64,000 nt of DNA, taken from contig NC_067204.1 in the NCBI RefSeq assembly GCF_026262505.1, positions 9,767,797-9,831,796 of the forward strand, given 5' to 3'. Each line of letters starts with the position of its first letter. Within the stretch, counting starts at the first letter, position 1. The stretch is from Trichomonas vaginalis G3. Taxonomy: Eukaryota; Parabasalia; Trichomonadida; Trichomonadidae. Below, piece by piece: positions 38,640 through 49,343 of the stretch. A program made the position numbers and the translations under genes. The notes below the pieces were generated by a model. The model searched no databases, had not been told where the DNA came from, and saw nothing but the letters and a program-made list of their open reading frames with translations.

Positions 38640-39291
38640 TCCCGACGGTTTTTACGGTTATAAAAATGGTTGCGAACTCAATCCATCAGCAAAATGTCGG
38701 TTGGGGTGCCCTTCTTGGCCTCCTGAGTACTCACCAAGATACCCCCAGCTCCCGCAAAACACCTCCCTTAGGTGAGCATTAACTGATGACATGAGTTAAC
38801 AATTCTACAAAATCATCAAGCATGAAGGTTTATGATTTATAAATCAAAATCTCAGAAACTGCTTGACTTTGCAAGTTGCTGTCTTTACCGGTTACTCTGC
38901 TGCAATCTCTTTTCTGATTGCAGGCAAAGTTCTGCATCCTGAGGACTTTGCCTTGCAGATATGCTTGTAATCACTACGTGAGCAACTTGGTGTTGCAAGT
39001 TGCTGTCTTTACCGGTTAGCTTTTTTTGAAGTTTCTTCGCATCTTATATAAGCTCTAGATCAATATTTATCATCAGAATTTGCATCTCATAAAGCACGAT
39101 ATTAATCAAATAGGCAAATTTCATTCGGAGTCTCTCATTAAATGAGAAACTCCGAATGAGATTTGCTCTAAGGTAATGTACTTGTTATGCTTGGCCTAGA
39201 AGCAAGGAGGAAACATGTATATGGTTTGTTTATACTGAAGTTATCTGGAATTCTCTCAATTGAGGATTCAAATCCAGATAACAGCAGTATA
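38640..39291. other. Chain of strong stem-loops, candidate structured non-coding RNA
   Basis: A region with higher GC than its surroundings and no long frame. Successive inverted repeats: TTGGGGT..CTTGG / CCAAG..ACCCCCA (38701-38756); CTGCAATC / GATTGCAG (38900-38923); GGCAAAGT / ACTTTGCC (38923-38952); AGCAACTTG / CAAGTTGCT (38981-39004); CATTCGGAGT / ACTCCGAATG with an inner TCTCATT / AATGAGA (39122-39159); TATACTG-GTTATCTGGA / TCCAGATAAC-CAGTATA (39231-39291). The phrase GCAAGTTGCTGTCTTTACCG occurs twice (38871 and 38995). I matched no known RNA family. Confidence 0.5.
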
Positions 39292-40181
39292 AGTTAATAT
39301 TGTTGTGCACCTCAGGTTGTTTATAGGCCGAGAACGAGAAAAGAATTTATGGTGTGAATTGGCTCGATATATACCTACGCTCTGTAAAAAATACGTTATA
39401 TTTTCTTTCATATGAGAAAAATGTTTTTCTTTTTTATAATACTATGTGCTTTGTTACTTCATAAATTGTCTATTTTTCTTATTAAAACCTATTTTTTTTC
39501 GTGTGATTCGGAATCTACGCATTCAAAAAATGCGTTTTCCGCTCTCAGAACGCGAAAATATGAACTACATGACGAGATAAATCGATTTCTTATGTTCCTA
39601 AATTTTCTCATTTTTCAATCTTGCTCAATACTCAAAAATAGGCAGACTCTCAAATAGAGAACATAAAATAACTCATATTTATCATATTAAAATTTTCAAA
39701 AAGTCTCGCAAAAAAATCATATTTCGAAAATTTCCAAAAAATAAGTACATTTTTCGCCATAGAAAAAAGAAAAATGTTTTTATTTTTGAGATATAAGTTA
39801 AGATATAAGTTTAAGCCTTCTTCAATAATTACAGAAATTAATCAAGTGTATTTGGATTTAGTCTAAAAATTAATAAAATCTAAATTAATTTAGAAGATTT
39901 TTTAGAAAAAAGTGAAAAACAATAGCATATAGTATAGGGATTATTTCTAATTTCCATACATAATTGATTATTAGGTTCTTGTTTCTAAATTCCAAATTGA
40001 TTGGAATTTCGAAACAACTTTTGTTTGGAAATTCCAAATAAAAAATATGAAGATTCCGATCACCTACCTGTTCATACTTTTGACGGTTTTTCCATATTTA
40101 GGGTTTTCATACTTGCGACGGTTTTTCCAAATTCTAACCGTTCATAAATAGGGTACCCTATTCATAAATTCCGTCGCCTTT
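39292..40181. other. Gene-free region, promoter side of a split ankyrin gene
   Basis: AT-rich. GACGGTTTTT occurs twice near its end (about 40081 and 40116), each just after a TTCATACTT, and again at 38644. A perfect 16-bp palindrome AATAGGGTACCCTATT (40147-40162) lies 20 bases before the ATG at 40182, within repeated TTCATAAAT, and may be a regulatory site. A short frame at 39412 is not convincing. Confidence 0.4.
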
Positions 40182-40327
40182 ATGAATATGTCTAATAATA
40201 TTTTACAAATATATTCACAGATTATTGAATTCATTACAAATAACAAAATATCTATCCAAATGTCACTTTACTTGATTGATGTTATTTCACAAATTCGCGA
40301 TAAAGATATTAAATTATTTACAGAACT
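40182..40327 (+). pseudogene. DUF3447-type gene, 5' part, split by the Maverick
   Basis: ATG 40182 starts MNMSNNILQIYSQIIEFITN, then SLYLIDVISQIRDKDIKLFT-Glu, up to the left edge of the mobile element. The frame resumes on the other side at 57002 with LYEKISNEFSCLIKPKNEKL, the expected continuation. This is host sequence; the interruption is the insertion itself. It belongs to a different DUF3447 subtype from the four genes at the left of the window. Confidence 0.75.
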
Positions 40328-40632
40328 CAGTAGTATATGTGGAAGGGTTGTGTGACTTTTTTTGTTACGTCTATATATAGATGAAGGTATATTTTCACAT
40401 CTTCTATATATAGATGATATAAAAATTTTTTCTTACGTTTTTTAAGTCATGAATTCGTAAGAAAGCGCGACATTATTAAATAAATTAGTAATAAATATTA
40501 TATACTAAACACATTTTAAAAAATTAACATTAATTTTAAAATAATTTATTTTTTTATCTTTTATAAAAGAAGTTATATATAGATGATGTCAGATATTCCG
40601 CGATTAATTAAACATTGTTTAAATCCTGAATG
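40328..40632 (+). repeat. Maverick left terminal inverted repeat
   Basis: About 305 bp, ~98% identical to the inverse of 56693-56999. It includes the start of the terminal gene and repeats of CTATATATAGATG. Confidence 0.9.
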
Positions 40633-41173
40633 GGTTAAACTTCAATTTAAAAAGGAAGACTGTGAATTATTAAATGAATATGAAAGCCAAAATAAGCTAA
40701 TGAGGTATAAATATAATGATAAAGAATATTTAATTTCATGGAATCAATGGAGTCATAATCAAAGACCTCATAAACGAGAAGAAGAAATTGAAAATAATGA
40801 AATGGAAATCATTGATGACATTAAAGAGGATGGAATTCCTAAATTTTGTAGAAAAACCTTTAGAACTAAGTTAGGAGCATATAAACGTAGAGTATTAAAT
40901 CCTGAATATCTTAAACATCAATTTAAAAAGGAAGACTGTGAATTATTAAACGCTAATGAATATGAAAATGCTAAATCAAAACTGAGATATAAATATATTG
41001 GAAGTGATGAAAGATGCAAAGATAAAGATAAAGTTTATTCAGTTTCATATAATAACTGGCACACGTTAGGGATAAGAAAACATTTAGGAGATTATGGTAA
41101 AAGTTCTGAATTCTTTAAATCTAGTATGTACGAGAGAGTAAAAGAAATTAGAAATAATTATTTTCATGAATGA
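40583..41173 (+). CDS. Maverick terminal gene, two-repeat unknown protein
   Basis: 196 residues. It contains two copies of a ~55-residue module: LNPEWVKLQFKKEDCELLNE...LISWNQWS and LNPEYLKHQFKKEDCELLNA...SVSYNNWH. Charged and soluble. Its first codons lie within the terminal repeat, and a shortened copy of the gene lies at the other end of the element. A role at the element ends is possible but only inferred. Confidence 0.6.
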   Translation: MMSDIPRLIKHCLNPEWVKLQFKKEDCELLNEYESQNKLMRYKYNDKEYLISWNQWSHNQRPHKREEEIENNEMEIIDDIKEDGIPKFCRKTFRTKLGAYKRRVLNPEYLKHQFKKEDCELLNANEYENAKSKLRYKYIGSDERCKDKDKVYSVSYNNWHTLGIRKHLGDYGKSSEFFKSSMYERVKEIRNNYFHE

Positions 41174-41252
41174 AAGATTCACTACCATAATGAAATAAAA
41201 AAAATAAACTTTAAAAATTCATGTCTTACATTTATGAAAATTTATTTTTATT

Positions 41253-41723
41253 TTGTATGAAATGAGTGTCAAGACTAACGACGTTAAAAAATTAGGATTC
41301 ACAAATGAGGAAATAAAGGATATATTAGAGGAGGCAGGTTATGAGGTTGATAAATATTATTTTAGAAATTGTCAAAAATTCGCGGAGTTTTTAAATGAGT
41401 TTGATTATGATGGAAAAATGAATAAAGATGATGTTATAAATTTCTTATATCCCACATCTAAAAAGAGAAAAACTAAAGAACCTGATGTTTTCCCTGAATA
41501 TTATGAAGAACGGATTAAAGATGATGAATATGATGAAATTGAAAGACTGGAAAAAATAAGAGATGAAATAGATGAAAAAATTAAGGAATTAAGAGAAGTT
41601 GAAAAATATAATGAAAATGAAGTAGAGGGTTTAATGAATATCCCAGCTTCAGAATCAGCAGTTCAGAAATCTCATGAAGAAAGATATAAAAATTATGTCT
41701 CAGAATCAACACAAATTTATTAG
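41253..41723 (+). CDS. Maverick small acidic coiled-coil protein
   Basis: 156 residues, Glu/Lys/Asp-rich. LGFTNEEIKDILEEAGYEVD suggests a UBA-like or helix-turn-helix start, and a coil near 90-125 (DEIERLEKIRDEIDEKIKEL). Not recognised; same strand and spacing as the genes around it. Confidence 0.5.
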   Translation: MYEMSVKTNDVKKLGFTNEEIKDILEEAGYEVDKYYFRNCQKFAEFLNEFDYDGKMNKDDVINFLYPTSKKRKTKEPDVFPEYYEERIKDDEYDEIERLEKIRDEIDEKIKELREVEKYNENEVEGLMNIPASESAVQKSHEERYKNYVSESTQIY

Positions 41724-41791
41724 ATGGTGAAATTGATGAAACACTTTCAGAAGAAGGTACTAAATTTATACTAAACATAAGTTACAATTTA

Positions 41792-42349
41792 TTGATAATG
41801 GAGATTATCCTGTATTTACTTTCACCCCCTCCTCTCGATTCTGAGAAATTCAAAAAAGCTCTTAAAAACGTGACATATGCAACAAATACGATTAAGAAAG
41901 AAGACCATGATATTTACACAAATTATTATTTAAATAAATGCACAGGTGTTGATAAAGTTTTTGATTTATTAGATAAAATATCAAAAGAAACCATTGGAAC
42001 CTATAAAATTTTGTGTGATTGTGGTTTCATTATTGAAGATACCAATAATGTTTCATATGAAAGAACAGCACCGAAGGAAGACGAAGTGGAAAGGTCTATA
42101 CCATTCGTTATTAAGAATATAAAAGATATGAAAACGTATAAGCATTATATTTATTCATTTATTTCAGAAAAAATGGAAGCAACCCATAAAACATCTTCTC
42201 ATCATTTTATAGCTATTCATACATTCCTTTTCAAAGTTGTGAAATTAAATAAGACAGGAATTAGATTTAATGTATCAGGGTACACATTCTTGAGTAAATT
42301 AAAATGTATTCGTCACGTCGCAGATGATAAAAATTTATGTGTTTCTTAA
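41792..42349 (+). CDS. Maverick unknown protein, 185 aa
   Basis: Mixed helix/strand protein with Cys and His residues scattered (CDCGFI, HHFIAIHTFLF) but no zinc-finger spacing and no membrane helix apart from a hydrophobic start (MIMEIILYLLSPPPL). Just before the polymerase region. Family not recognised. Confidence 0.45.
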   Translation: MIMEIILYLLSPPPLDSEKFKKALKNVTYATNTIKKEDHDIYTNYYLNKCTGVDKVFDLLDKISKETIGTYKILCDCGFIIEDTNNVSYERTAPKEDEVERSIPFVIKNIKDMKTYKHYIYSFISEKMEATHKTSSHHFIAIHTFLFKVVKLNKTGIRFNVSGYTFLSKLKCIRHVADDKNLCVS

Positions 42350-42413
42350 TTCATTTTATGGCTTTAAAAAATAAACTATTTTTATTTATTTTTTAATTTT
42401 ATTCTTACATAAA

Positions 42414-45400
42414 TGAACAAAAATGGAACAGCTAAAATGAATGATAATCAAATTAGAGCAGAAGGTAGAAGGTTATTTAAACGCTTCTATAACATTCCTG
42501 ATGGTGTTAATCCTAAAACTCGTAGAAGCTATTTAAATGAAGCCAATAGATGCATATGAAGGGTTTGATATTTCATCAGAAAGTGAGAGATTAGCGAGAA
42601 TGTTAAATGTTAATATTGATTTTCTATTATTGTGATCCTCAACCAGAAGACGTGACATAAAAGGTAGACTTTCCATTAGTGGAATCAATAATGATAGATC
42701 CAGAATTTGAAACAGTAAATATTTTATTAACACAGAGTCCATGTGGAAAACTTCACGCTGACAGAATAACAGACGTTGAAGCACTCACCGGCTATAGAGT
42801 TTGTCCATATTGTAAAGAAGAAGTTTATTCTATCCGTGATGATCCAGAAAGGAAAAACCAAAGAAGATTTTTAAAGCATTGTGAGAAATGTAAAGAAAAT
42901 AATGGAAGATTAATTCAAGACGTTCAGCAAAAGACACAGCAACCATATGCACCACATATTACGAAACAGAAGATATATCAGTGGTTATTAGCTCATAATT
43001 TGCAGGAATATTATCAACCGACAAGATATTATATTACTTTTGACTTCGAAACATTAGAGACTAAAGAAGAATTACAACTTTCTGAGTGTGCAACTTTGAA
43101 CGCTTACTTAAAACCATTCATGGTATCATCAATGGTTAAATTAAATGATAAAACATATACGAGGAATTTTTGCTTAACTTCGAGTGATTCTTTTATTTCT
43201 GATTGGATTGAGTTTTTATTTTCAACCTGTTCATTAGTTGCTAAATCAAATATTGAACAATATGAAGAATTAATGAAGTCGCAAACGGACCAAACGGTGG
43301 GGACTTTGTCTCAAACATTAAATGAAAAACAGAAGGAAGCATTTAAAGAACTTCTAGATGAGGAATTCAATAAAGTGAATATCATAGGTTTTAATTCGGG
43401 AAAGTTTGATTTAAATTTAATTCTTCATGATTTAAACACTGCAAAATGGAAAATAAAATCAATGCTGGGTTCATCTTCACAATTTAAGCAAATCATTGTA
43501 AAGAAAACAAACGTTCCATATGAATTAAGATTTATTGACATCAGAAATTATATAGCGGGTGGGACATTAGACCAATTCACTCAAGATTTCGGAAACAATA
43601 AAACGTGTTAAATCCTTTTTCCCTTATCAATTCATCACATGGGAGAATTACGAAGAAGAATTATATAAAGTGGAACCATTCACTCAAGATTCATTTTATT
43701 CAGCATTAACTCAAGAAACTATATCAGATAGATTATCAAATATATCTCAATGATGCTAAAAATTTTGAGAATAGATTAGAATATTTTATTCATTATTGCA
43801 ATAAAGACGTTGAAATTATGATTGACCCAATTGATAAAATTATCGAAGAAACATTTGTTTATAAAATTGACATGCTTCATAATCTTTCTTTATCATCGAA
43901 TGCTTCAATGATTCGTTACGCTTTAGCATATAAAGACTTTAATCCTAATGAAAAATATCCTGAGGAAGAGATAGAATCAAGTTTTGAATTAACAAAAAAG
44001 TATTGGAAATATAAAATTGATTCATATAAGAAACAAGATGAAAAGGCGAAAGATACTAAAAATAATGTTTCAACGGATGATTTTCAATACTATCACGATT
44101 TAATCCTTTCATCTAAATGCAAAATGTGTGGTAAAGCGTTTACATATGCAAATAAACCAACATTGGATAGAATCGATAATGAAAAACCACATACCAAAGA
44201 AAATTGTCAGTTAATGTGTTGTTATTGCAATGTCGTAAAATCAAATAAAGATGAAGATGTTCAACGTTTAAGAATCAATTTAAGAAATTATGCATTAAAA
44301 AATAATTTACCAATGACTTTAGATTCAGTTGAAGCTTATCACATTCTCCGTAATGGAATTACTGGTGGTTTATCAAATGTTCAACATAGAGTAAATCTTA
44401 AAGGAATCACGCACATTAATAAACTTTCATATAATCCAGAAACTAAAACTGTATCAAATGAGGACACCACCAACATTATGACTCATTTCGTTGGAGTTGA
44501 CTTTAATTCATTATATCCTTCATCATTTTCATCTAATCCTCATGATTTCATTCAATATACTGACCATAAAATGTATATGCCGGGAAGATTGAATGGTGTT
44601 ATCATTTGTGATACAGCAACAAAGAAAGCAAAAGCACTGGGAATTATTAAGAAGAAAAATACTTTATTCGTGGCTGAAGTAAAGGGTCACATTGATGAAA
44701 AATACATTAATGATTACATAAACTTTTTACCGATAATAAGAAACTTAGATATTATCACAGATGAAAAAACAATTGGCAGTTTTATGTATAATTACATGAA
44801 ATCAAACAATTTACCGGTTGACCAGAAACAGAGAAAATTAACTCAGTTAGCATCAACACACAACCAATATCAACCATTTTCTTCTTATTATCTTTGGTAT
44901 CTAATAGACAAATTTCATTTTATCATCGATGACATTCAATCAATTTTAACATTTACTAAAAACACTTGTTTTAATGAATTTGCGAACAAATTTATGAACG
45001 AAAGACAAAAGGCTGAATTAGAAGGAAATAAAGGAAAAAGTTTATTTTGCAAGATTTCACTTAATGGATCATATGGTTACGATGCAATGAATACACAAAA
45101 TTACGCAAAGACTAAAATAATGAATGCACAGAAGGCACGCGTTGCATGTATGTCAAATAAGTTTAAAAACATAAGAGAAATAGGTGAAGATACGTATCAA
45201 GTGATGCTTAAAGATAGATTTTATAGATGTGATACATGTTTACAAGAGGCATTCTTCACTTTAGATAATGCTAAATACTGGTATTTGGTTTTCATTTATG
45301 ATTTTATGTATAAATGCATGAATGTTAATCGTTTTCATTTCATTGAAGGTGATACTGATTCATCTTATTGGGCAATCGCTGGCGACCCAAATCTTCCTAA

Positions 45401-45788
45401 CACTCAAGCATTTCAAGCAATTGTTACTGATAAACAATTTTATGATAAAAACATTTACAAATTCGCACCTTTTGATTTCTTTTGTTTTGATGAGAAATTT
45501 AAACCTAAATTAAAGAATAAAGCTGAAGAAAAAGCACATGAGAAGAAGTTATTGGGTTTAGCAATTGAGAAACAAGGTGATAACATGGTTGCTTTATGCC
45601 CCAAGTGTTATACATCATTCAACGGTTCAATTGATGGAAGTGATTTTAAAAAGATTGCACAAAAAATGAAAGGAGTTAGTTTACGACAAAATAAACAATT
45701 AACACCTAAAAATTATTTGGATATAATAAATGATAAAGTGATATTTGATGGTCAGAATATTAATTTACAACTTAAAAACGGTCAATGA
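42414..45788 (+). pseudogene. Maverick protein-primed family B DNA polymerase (broken)
   Basis: Fossil polymerase region. Exonuclease motifs: YITFDFETLE (Exo I) and NIIGFNSGKFDLNLIL (Exo II). Polymerase motifs: DFNSLYPSSFSSN (A), KISLNGSYGYDA (B) and EGDTDSSYWAI (C), the order of a protein-primed PolB. Between exonuclease and polymerase parts, at about 44115-44260, is a Cys/His-rich insert resembling an HNH nuclease (CKMCGKAF, TLDRIDNEKPHT, CQLMCCYCN). The region is broken, about two or three breaks. Confidence 0.85.
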
Positions 45789-45978
45789 CTCGCTTAACAA
45801 TCGGTAAGACTGCATTAACAGGAGCACACACTAAGGCTGTATGTTGTGAAAATGGATGTTGTATGCCGTTTATTTAATGAAATGCCACAGAAGAGACAAA
45901 AGGAACCGTTGAATGATGGTTTTGATTCTTGATCAAAGAGGTGGGCACCCTTAAAACATTTATTTTATTTTTATATAA

Positions 45979-46404
45979 ATGGATAACGTAGATTTAGAAA
46001 ATTTAATTGATGATTTAGTACGTGATCAAAATTTTCTTAGTTATTATGATTTAAAAGCATATCTCCAAAAATATGATGAAAATATAACGGATGATGATAT
46101 AGATTATTATTATTCATATTATGATAATGAATTTTTGAAATATCATGATGAAATAATTTCTAAAATTAAAGATAAAATTAAAAATAATGAATATACAAAG
46201 GAAAAAACTAAATCACAACTTAAACATTTGAAAGATTTCAAAAATGAAGTATTAACAGAAGAAGATATTGATGAATTATATAAATTATATAATCCTGAGC
46301 CACAAAAAACAAAGAAACAAAACGCCCGGGTCCTTCAGACCAAAAATGATGCACAAGCTTTAATTTATGATTCATTAGTTAAACACATTCAGCCCAACTT
46401 TTAA
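45979..46404 (+). CDS. Maverick acidic unknown protein, 141 aa
   Basis: Very rich in Asp, Glu, Lys and Tyr (DDDIDYYYSYYDNEFLKYHD). It lies directly upstream of the integrase region and might be part of it. No family recognised. Confidence 0.45.
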   Translation: MDNVDLENLIDDLVRDQNFLSYYDLKAYLQKYDENITDDDIDYYYSYYDNEFLKYHDEIISKIKDKIKNNEYTKEKTKSQLKHLKDFKNEVLTEEDIDELYKLYNPEPQKTKKQNARVLQTKNDAQALIYDSLVKHIQPNF

Positions 46405-46419
46405 ATAAAGATCAACTTT

Positions 46420-47542
46420 TTGGAATTCATCCTTCAACATAAACTCGAAGCGGGAAAAGTATATCAAACCTTTATATACAGCATATTTAAACAAATGAAT
46501 AGAATACATCCAGAATTAATGAAGGAAGGAATGAATTCCAAAACTTCATCATCCAAAATCAAAGCGGATAAAATTAAACCACTTGCAACACCAATACCTC
46601 CAACGACTGTACCTGCAACACCAAACCTCCAACGACTGTACCTGCAATACCAAAAACCACCTCCTCCAGTTAATCCTTCATCATTCACTTTATTATATCC
46701 ATTTCAAACATTAAAGAAGCAAAAAGATTTTAAAAAGGGTTTCAAGATATTAAATAAACCAATTGACCCGAAAATTCAACCGTTAAAGGAAAAATTTGGT
46801 CGCCCTTCATTTGCACCATATCCATATTCATACGAAATCGATCATTTAGAATATTCAAAAGGAAACGTTACTTATTTATTTGCCATTAACATTAACACCA
46901 GATATTTATATTGCATTCCAGTGAAAGGGAAAACAGAACAGGAAACAAGAAGAGCTATTCAATACTTACTAGATCATGAAAGAGTAGATAATATCAGGGG
47001 TGATAGTGATAAAGGATTTCAGGCAACTATGACTCATTATTTCCCACAAATTAATTTTACTTTTCATCCTCTCCATATACGTTTCATAATAAAATAGTTG
47101 ATGCGGTAATGAGAACTCTTAGAGATGCGTTAGGGGTTAACGGTCAGATATACTGGGATGGAAAATTCATGACTCCATCATACAACAGTTAGTATATTAT
47201 TATAATAATACATGGCATAGAACTATAAACATGAAACCGGTGGAAATGAAAAATGATATTTCAAAAGAATGGGAATATATTAGAAAGCAAATGGAAAGGT
47301 TGAATGATGTTAAACGTGAACAAATTAATTCGGGGCTCATGAATTTTAAACAAGGGGATAAAGTTTTGATTCATCTCGATTATGGAAAAACTGATAAATC
47401 AATGACAAAAAGAAGACGAAGATTTGACACAATAGCTGAATTTGTTAGATATATTAACGGCAATGCATTAGTTGAAGTTGACAATAAATTAATAGAAATT
47501 CCGATTTATTTTATTACTCCATTATATTTAAATAATATTTAA
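46420..47542 (+). pseudogene. Maverick retroviral-type integrase (broken)
   Basis: Fossil integrase region with the rve core signature: YSYEIDHLEYSKGNVTYLFA (first Asp) and IRGDSDKGFQATM (second Asp). The C-terminal part GDKVLIHLDYGKTDKSMTKR with RRFDTIAEFVRY resembles the chromodomain/SH3-like tail seen in Maverick integrases. The element family uses it for insertion. The region is broken, about two breaks. Confidence 0.8.
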
Positions 47543-47563
47543 TTTTTTTTATTTCGTAAGAAA

Positions 47564-47829
47564 TGAGTGACAACGAAGCAGTCAAGAGTCCAGACGATGA
47601 ATATAAAAAAGAAACTAAACAGAATTAAATCAAAAATATGCTATTACAAAAAAGAAGCCACAATGCGGTGAGGTTGAAAAACGATAAAGAAATAATCGAA
47701 AAATTAGAAACTTACCGTTCAATCCTTAAACTAAGTGAAGCAAAAATAAAAGAATTTAATAGAATAAATAAATTGATTGGAAGAGATGAATTTAATAAAG
47801 ATGAATTTTTAAACTCAATCCAAAATTAA
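47564..47829 (+). other. Maverick small coding remnant
   Basis: Short Lys/Glu-rich coding-like stretch (SDNEAVKSPDDEYKKE; KDKEIIEKLETYRSILKLSE) downstream of the integrase. Too short to assign; probably not a whole gene. Confidence 0.3.
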
Positions 47830-47989
47830 TTTTATTTTTCTTTGACAACATCTCTCTTTCCATCATTACTGCATAACCACATTTTCTCAGTTTTAGTGGT
47901 TTGTTATTTTTAGCAAGTTCTCGCAGCATTTTTATCGTTTCCTCCCTTGTTATGATTCGTGGTAAATTTTGAGCTTGCGGGGTATTCAT
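47792..47989 (-). CDS. Maverick small protein, 65 aa
   Basis: MNTPQAQNLPRIITREETIK, then MLRELAKNNKPLKLRKCGYA. Small basic protein starting after an AT-rich leader like those of other genes in the element. First of the minus-strand block. Unknown function. Confidence 0.4.
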   Translation of the reverse strand: MNTPQAQNLPRIITREETIKMLRELAKNNKPLKLRKCGYAVMMEREMLSKKNKINFGLSLKIHLY

Positions 47990-48189
47990 TTATATAAAAA
48001 TAAAATTAGCGTTATTTTTCTAACTAATGAATTATTTTTGAAGAACTGAAGGTGTCACTATGTCACTATGTGTCACTCGGTAATTTAACTTCTCTGAAAA
48101 AATGAGACAACATGACATTTTGACAACAACATGGAAAATGATTTGTCATGACTTCATCGTAATGAGTGTAAATGACCCAAAAATAATGT

Positions 48190-48390
48190 TTAGGTGAAGA
48201 AGTGAGATCTCACCTCTTTTCTCACCTCTTGCTTTGTAGAACGAAGAGCATTCATTATACTTTGCATTTGGTACATGTCATCTTTGACCGAACGAATGAG
48301 GCGAAGTTGTTTGTTATACTGTATGTACTCGTATTCTTCATTAATGGCTTCATGAACGATAGTAGTTGTTGTGTTCTCTGATGTTGACAT
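48190..48390 (-). CDS. Maverick small protein, 66 aa
   Basis: MSTSENTTTTIVHEAINEEY, then a helix ending VRKEVRSHFFT. The start at 48390 is chosen because the bases upstream (TGTATGTAAAGACAGTA) are a leader shared with the next gene rather than coding. Unknown function. Confidence 0.4.
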   Translation of the reverse strand: MSTSENTTTTIVHEAINEEYEYIQYNKQLRLIRSVKDDMYQMQSIMNALRSTKQEVRKEVRSHFFT

Positions 48391-48519
48391 TACTGTCTTT
48401 ACATACAAAATAAATAAAACTAACTTTATTTTCTGACTTTCACAAAAGACAAAAATAAACGCTTTACATGTATTTTTCAGCAACTTCGTCAAATAATTTT
48501 ATAGCTTTATCTATCTCAT

Positions 48520-49074
48520 CTACTTCAAACGTTTCTTTACCTTTCGTGGAGCACCATACATTTTCTCAAAAACTTCAAGCAGTTCTGTTTCAGCAGCTCT
48601 CATATCATTAACAAACACAACCTTGACTCTATTGACTGTACTGTCATATCTTTGAGTTATATTATATGTCCTTCCTATCTTATATCTTTTTGTGTTGAAG
48701 TCCTTCGGTTTCTGAACGATGTAAAGTAAGCCTTCACTGCAACGTTCCGTATCGAATGAACCATATGTTATGAAGTTATATCCAACAACTGGGTCTAACC
48801 ATAACAAAACTATTGGTATAAGACTTTTGTCTATAAGATATGCTCTTGTTCCATGAAATGCTACTGATATCATAAGCTCAGGATTTCTTGTCAAAATTTT
48901 CTGAGTTGAAGCATTTCTAACCCAGTCGTTTGTTTTCTTTTCAGATGGAGATATAATGTCTGACAAAGAATATTTGTTGTATTTCTTTGAGTATCTTACG
49001 TTTAAATCACCTATTCTAACCACTTTGGTGTCATCGTCTATCTTTCTAACTGTTTCAAACTCAATGTTTGTCAT
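48520..49074 (-). CDS. Maverick KilA-N plus GIY-YIG (T5orf172-like) protein
   Basis: 184 residues from MTNIEFETV at 49074. A KilA-N domain at about 25-110 (YSKKYNKYSLSDIISPSEKK, WVRNASTQKIL, HGTRAYLIDKSLIPIVLLWL) is followed by a T5orf172/GIY-YIG-like module (EGLLYIVQKPKDFNTKRYKI, GRTYNITQRYDS, AETELLEVFEK). The pairing is common in large DNA viruses and mobile elements, where the first part binds DNA. An upstream ATG (MYVKTV) lies in a conserved leader. Frame whole. Confidence 0.75.
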   Translation of the reverse strand: MTNIEFETVRKIDDDTKVVRIGDLNVRYSKKYNKYSLSDIISPSEKKTNDWVRNASTQKILTRNPELMISVAFHGTRAYLIDKSLIPIVLLWLDPVVGYNFITYGSFDTERCSEGLLYIVQKPKDFNTKRYKIGRTYNITQRYDSTVNRVKVVFVNDMRAAETELLEVFEKMYGAPRKVKKRLK

Positions 49075-49279
49075 TACTGTCTTTACATACAAAATAAAAA
49101 AGATATAAAAATAAAATTAGCGTTATTTTCTAACTAATGAATTATTTTTGAAGAACTGAAGGTGTCACTATGTCACTATGTGTCACTCGGTAATTTAACT
49201 TCTCTGAAAAATAGTGACAACATGACATTTTGACAACATGACATTTTGACAACATAGTGGGATTAATGCAAAAATAAAG

Positions 49280-49330
49280 TTTATGTTAGCATGTTAGATC
49301 TCACCCGTTTTCTAACCACTTTTCTAACAT
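49280..49330 (+). repeat. 51-bp inverted repeat, left arm, inside the Maverick
   Basis: Exact reverse complement of 50388-50438. The pair brackets the 313-aa gene and contains AGATCTCACCCG and TCTAACCACTTTTC. Confidence 0.85.
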
Positions 49331-49343
49331 CGAAGAAAACTAT

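Noticed and set aside
39412-39657. 81-codon frame MRKMFFFFIILC
   Set aside because: Low-complexity hydrophobic start in an AT-rich gene-free region, no homology signal; upstream motif absent.
41792-42349. Maverick cysteine protease candidate
   Set aside because: Contains Cys and His, but not the order or spacing of an adenoviral-type or Ulp1-type protease.
46420-47542. Retrovirus or LTR retrotransposon because of the integrase
   Set aside because: No reverse transcriptase, protease or LTRs; polymerase B, packaging ATPase and terminal inverted repeats identify a Maverick/Polinton.
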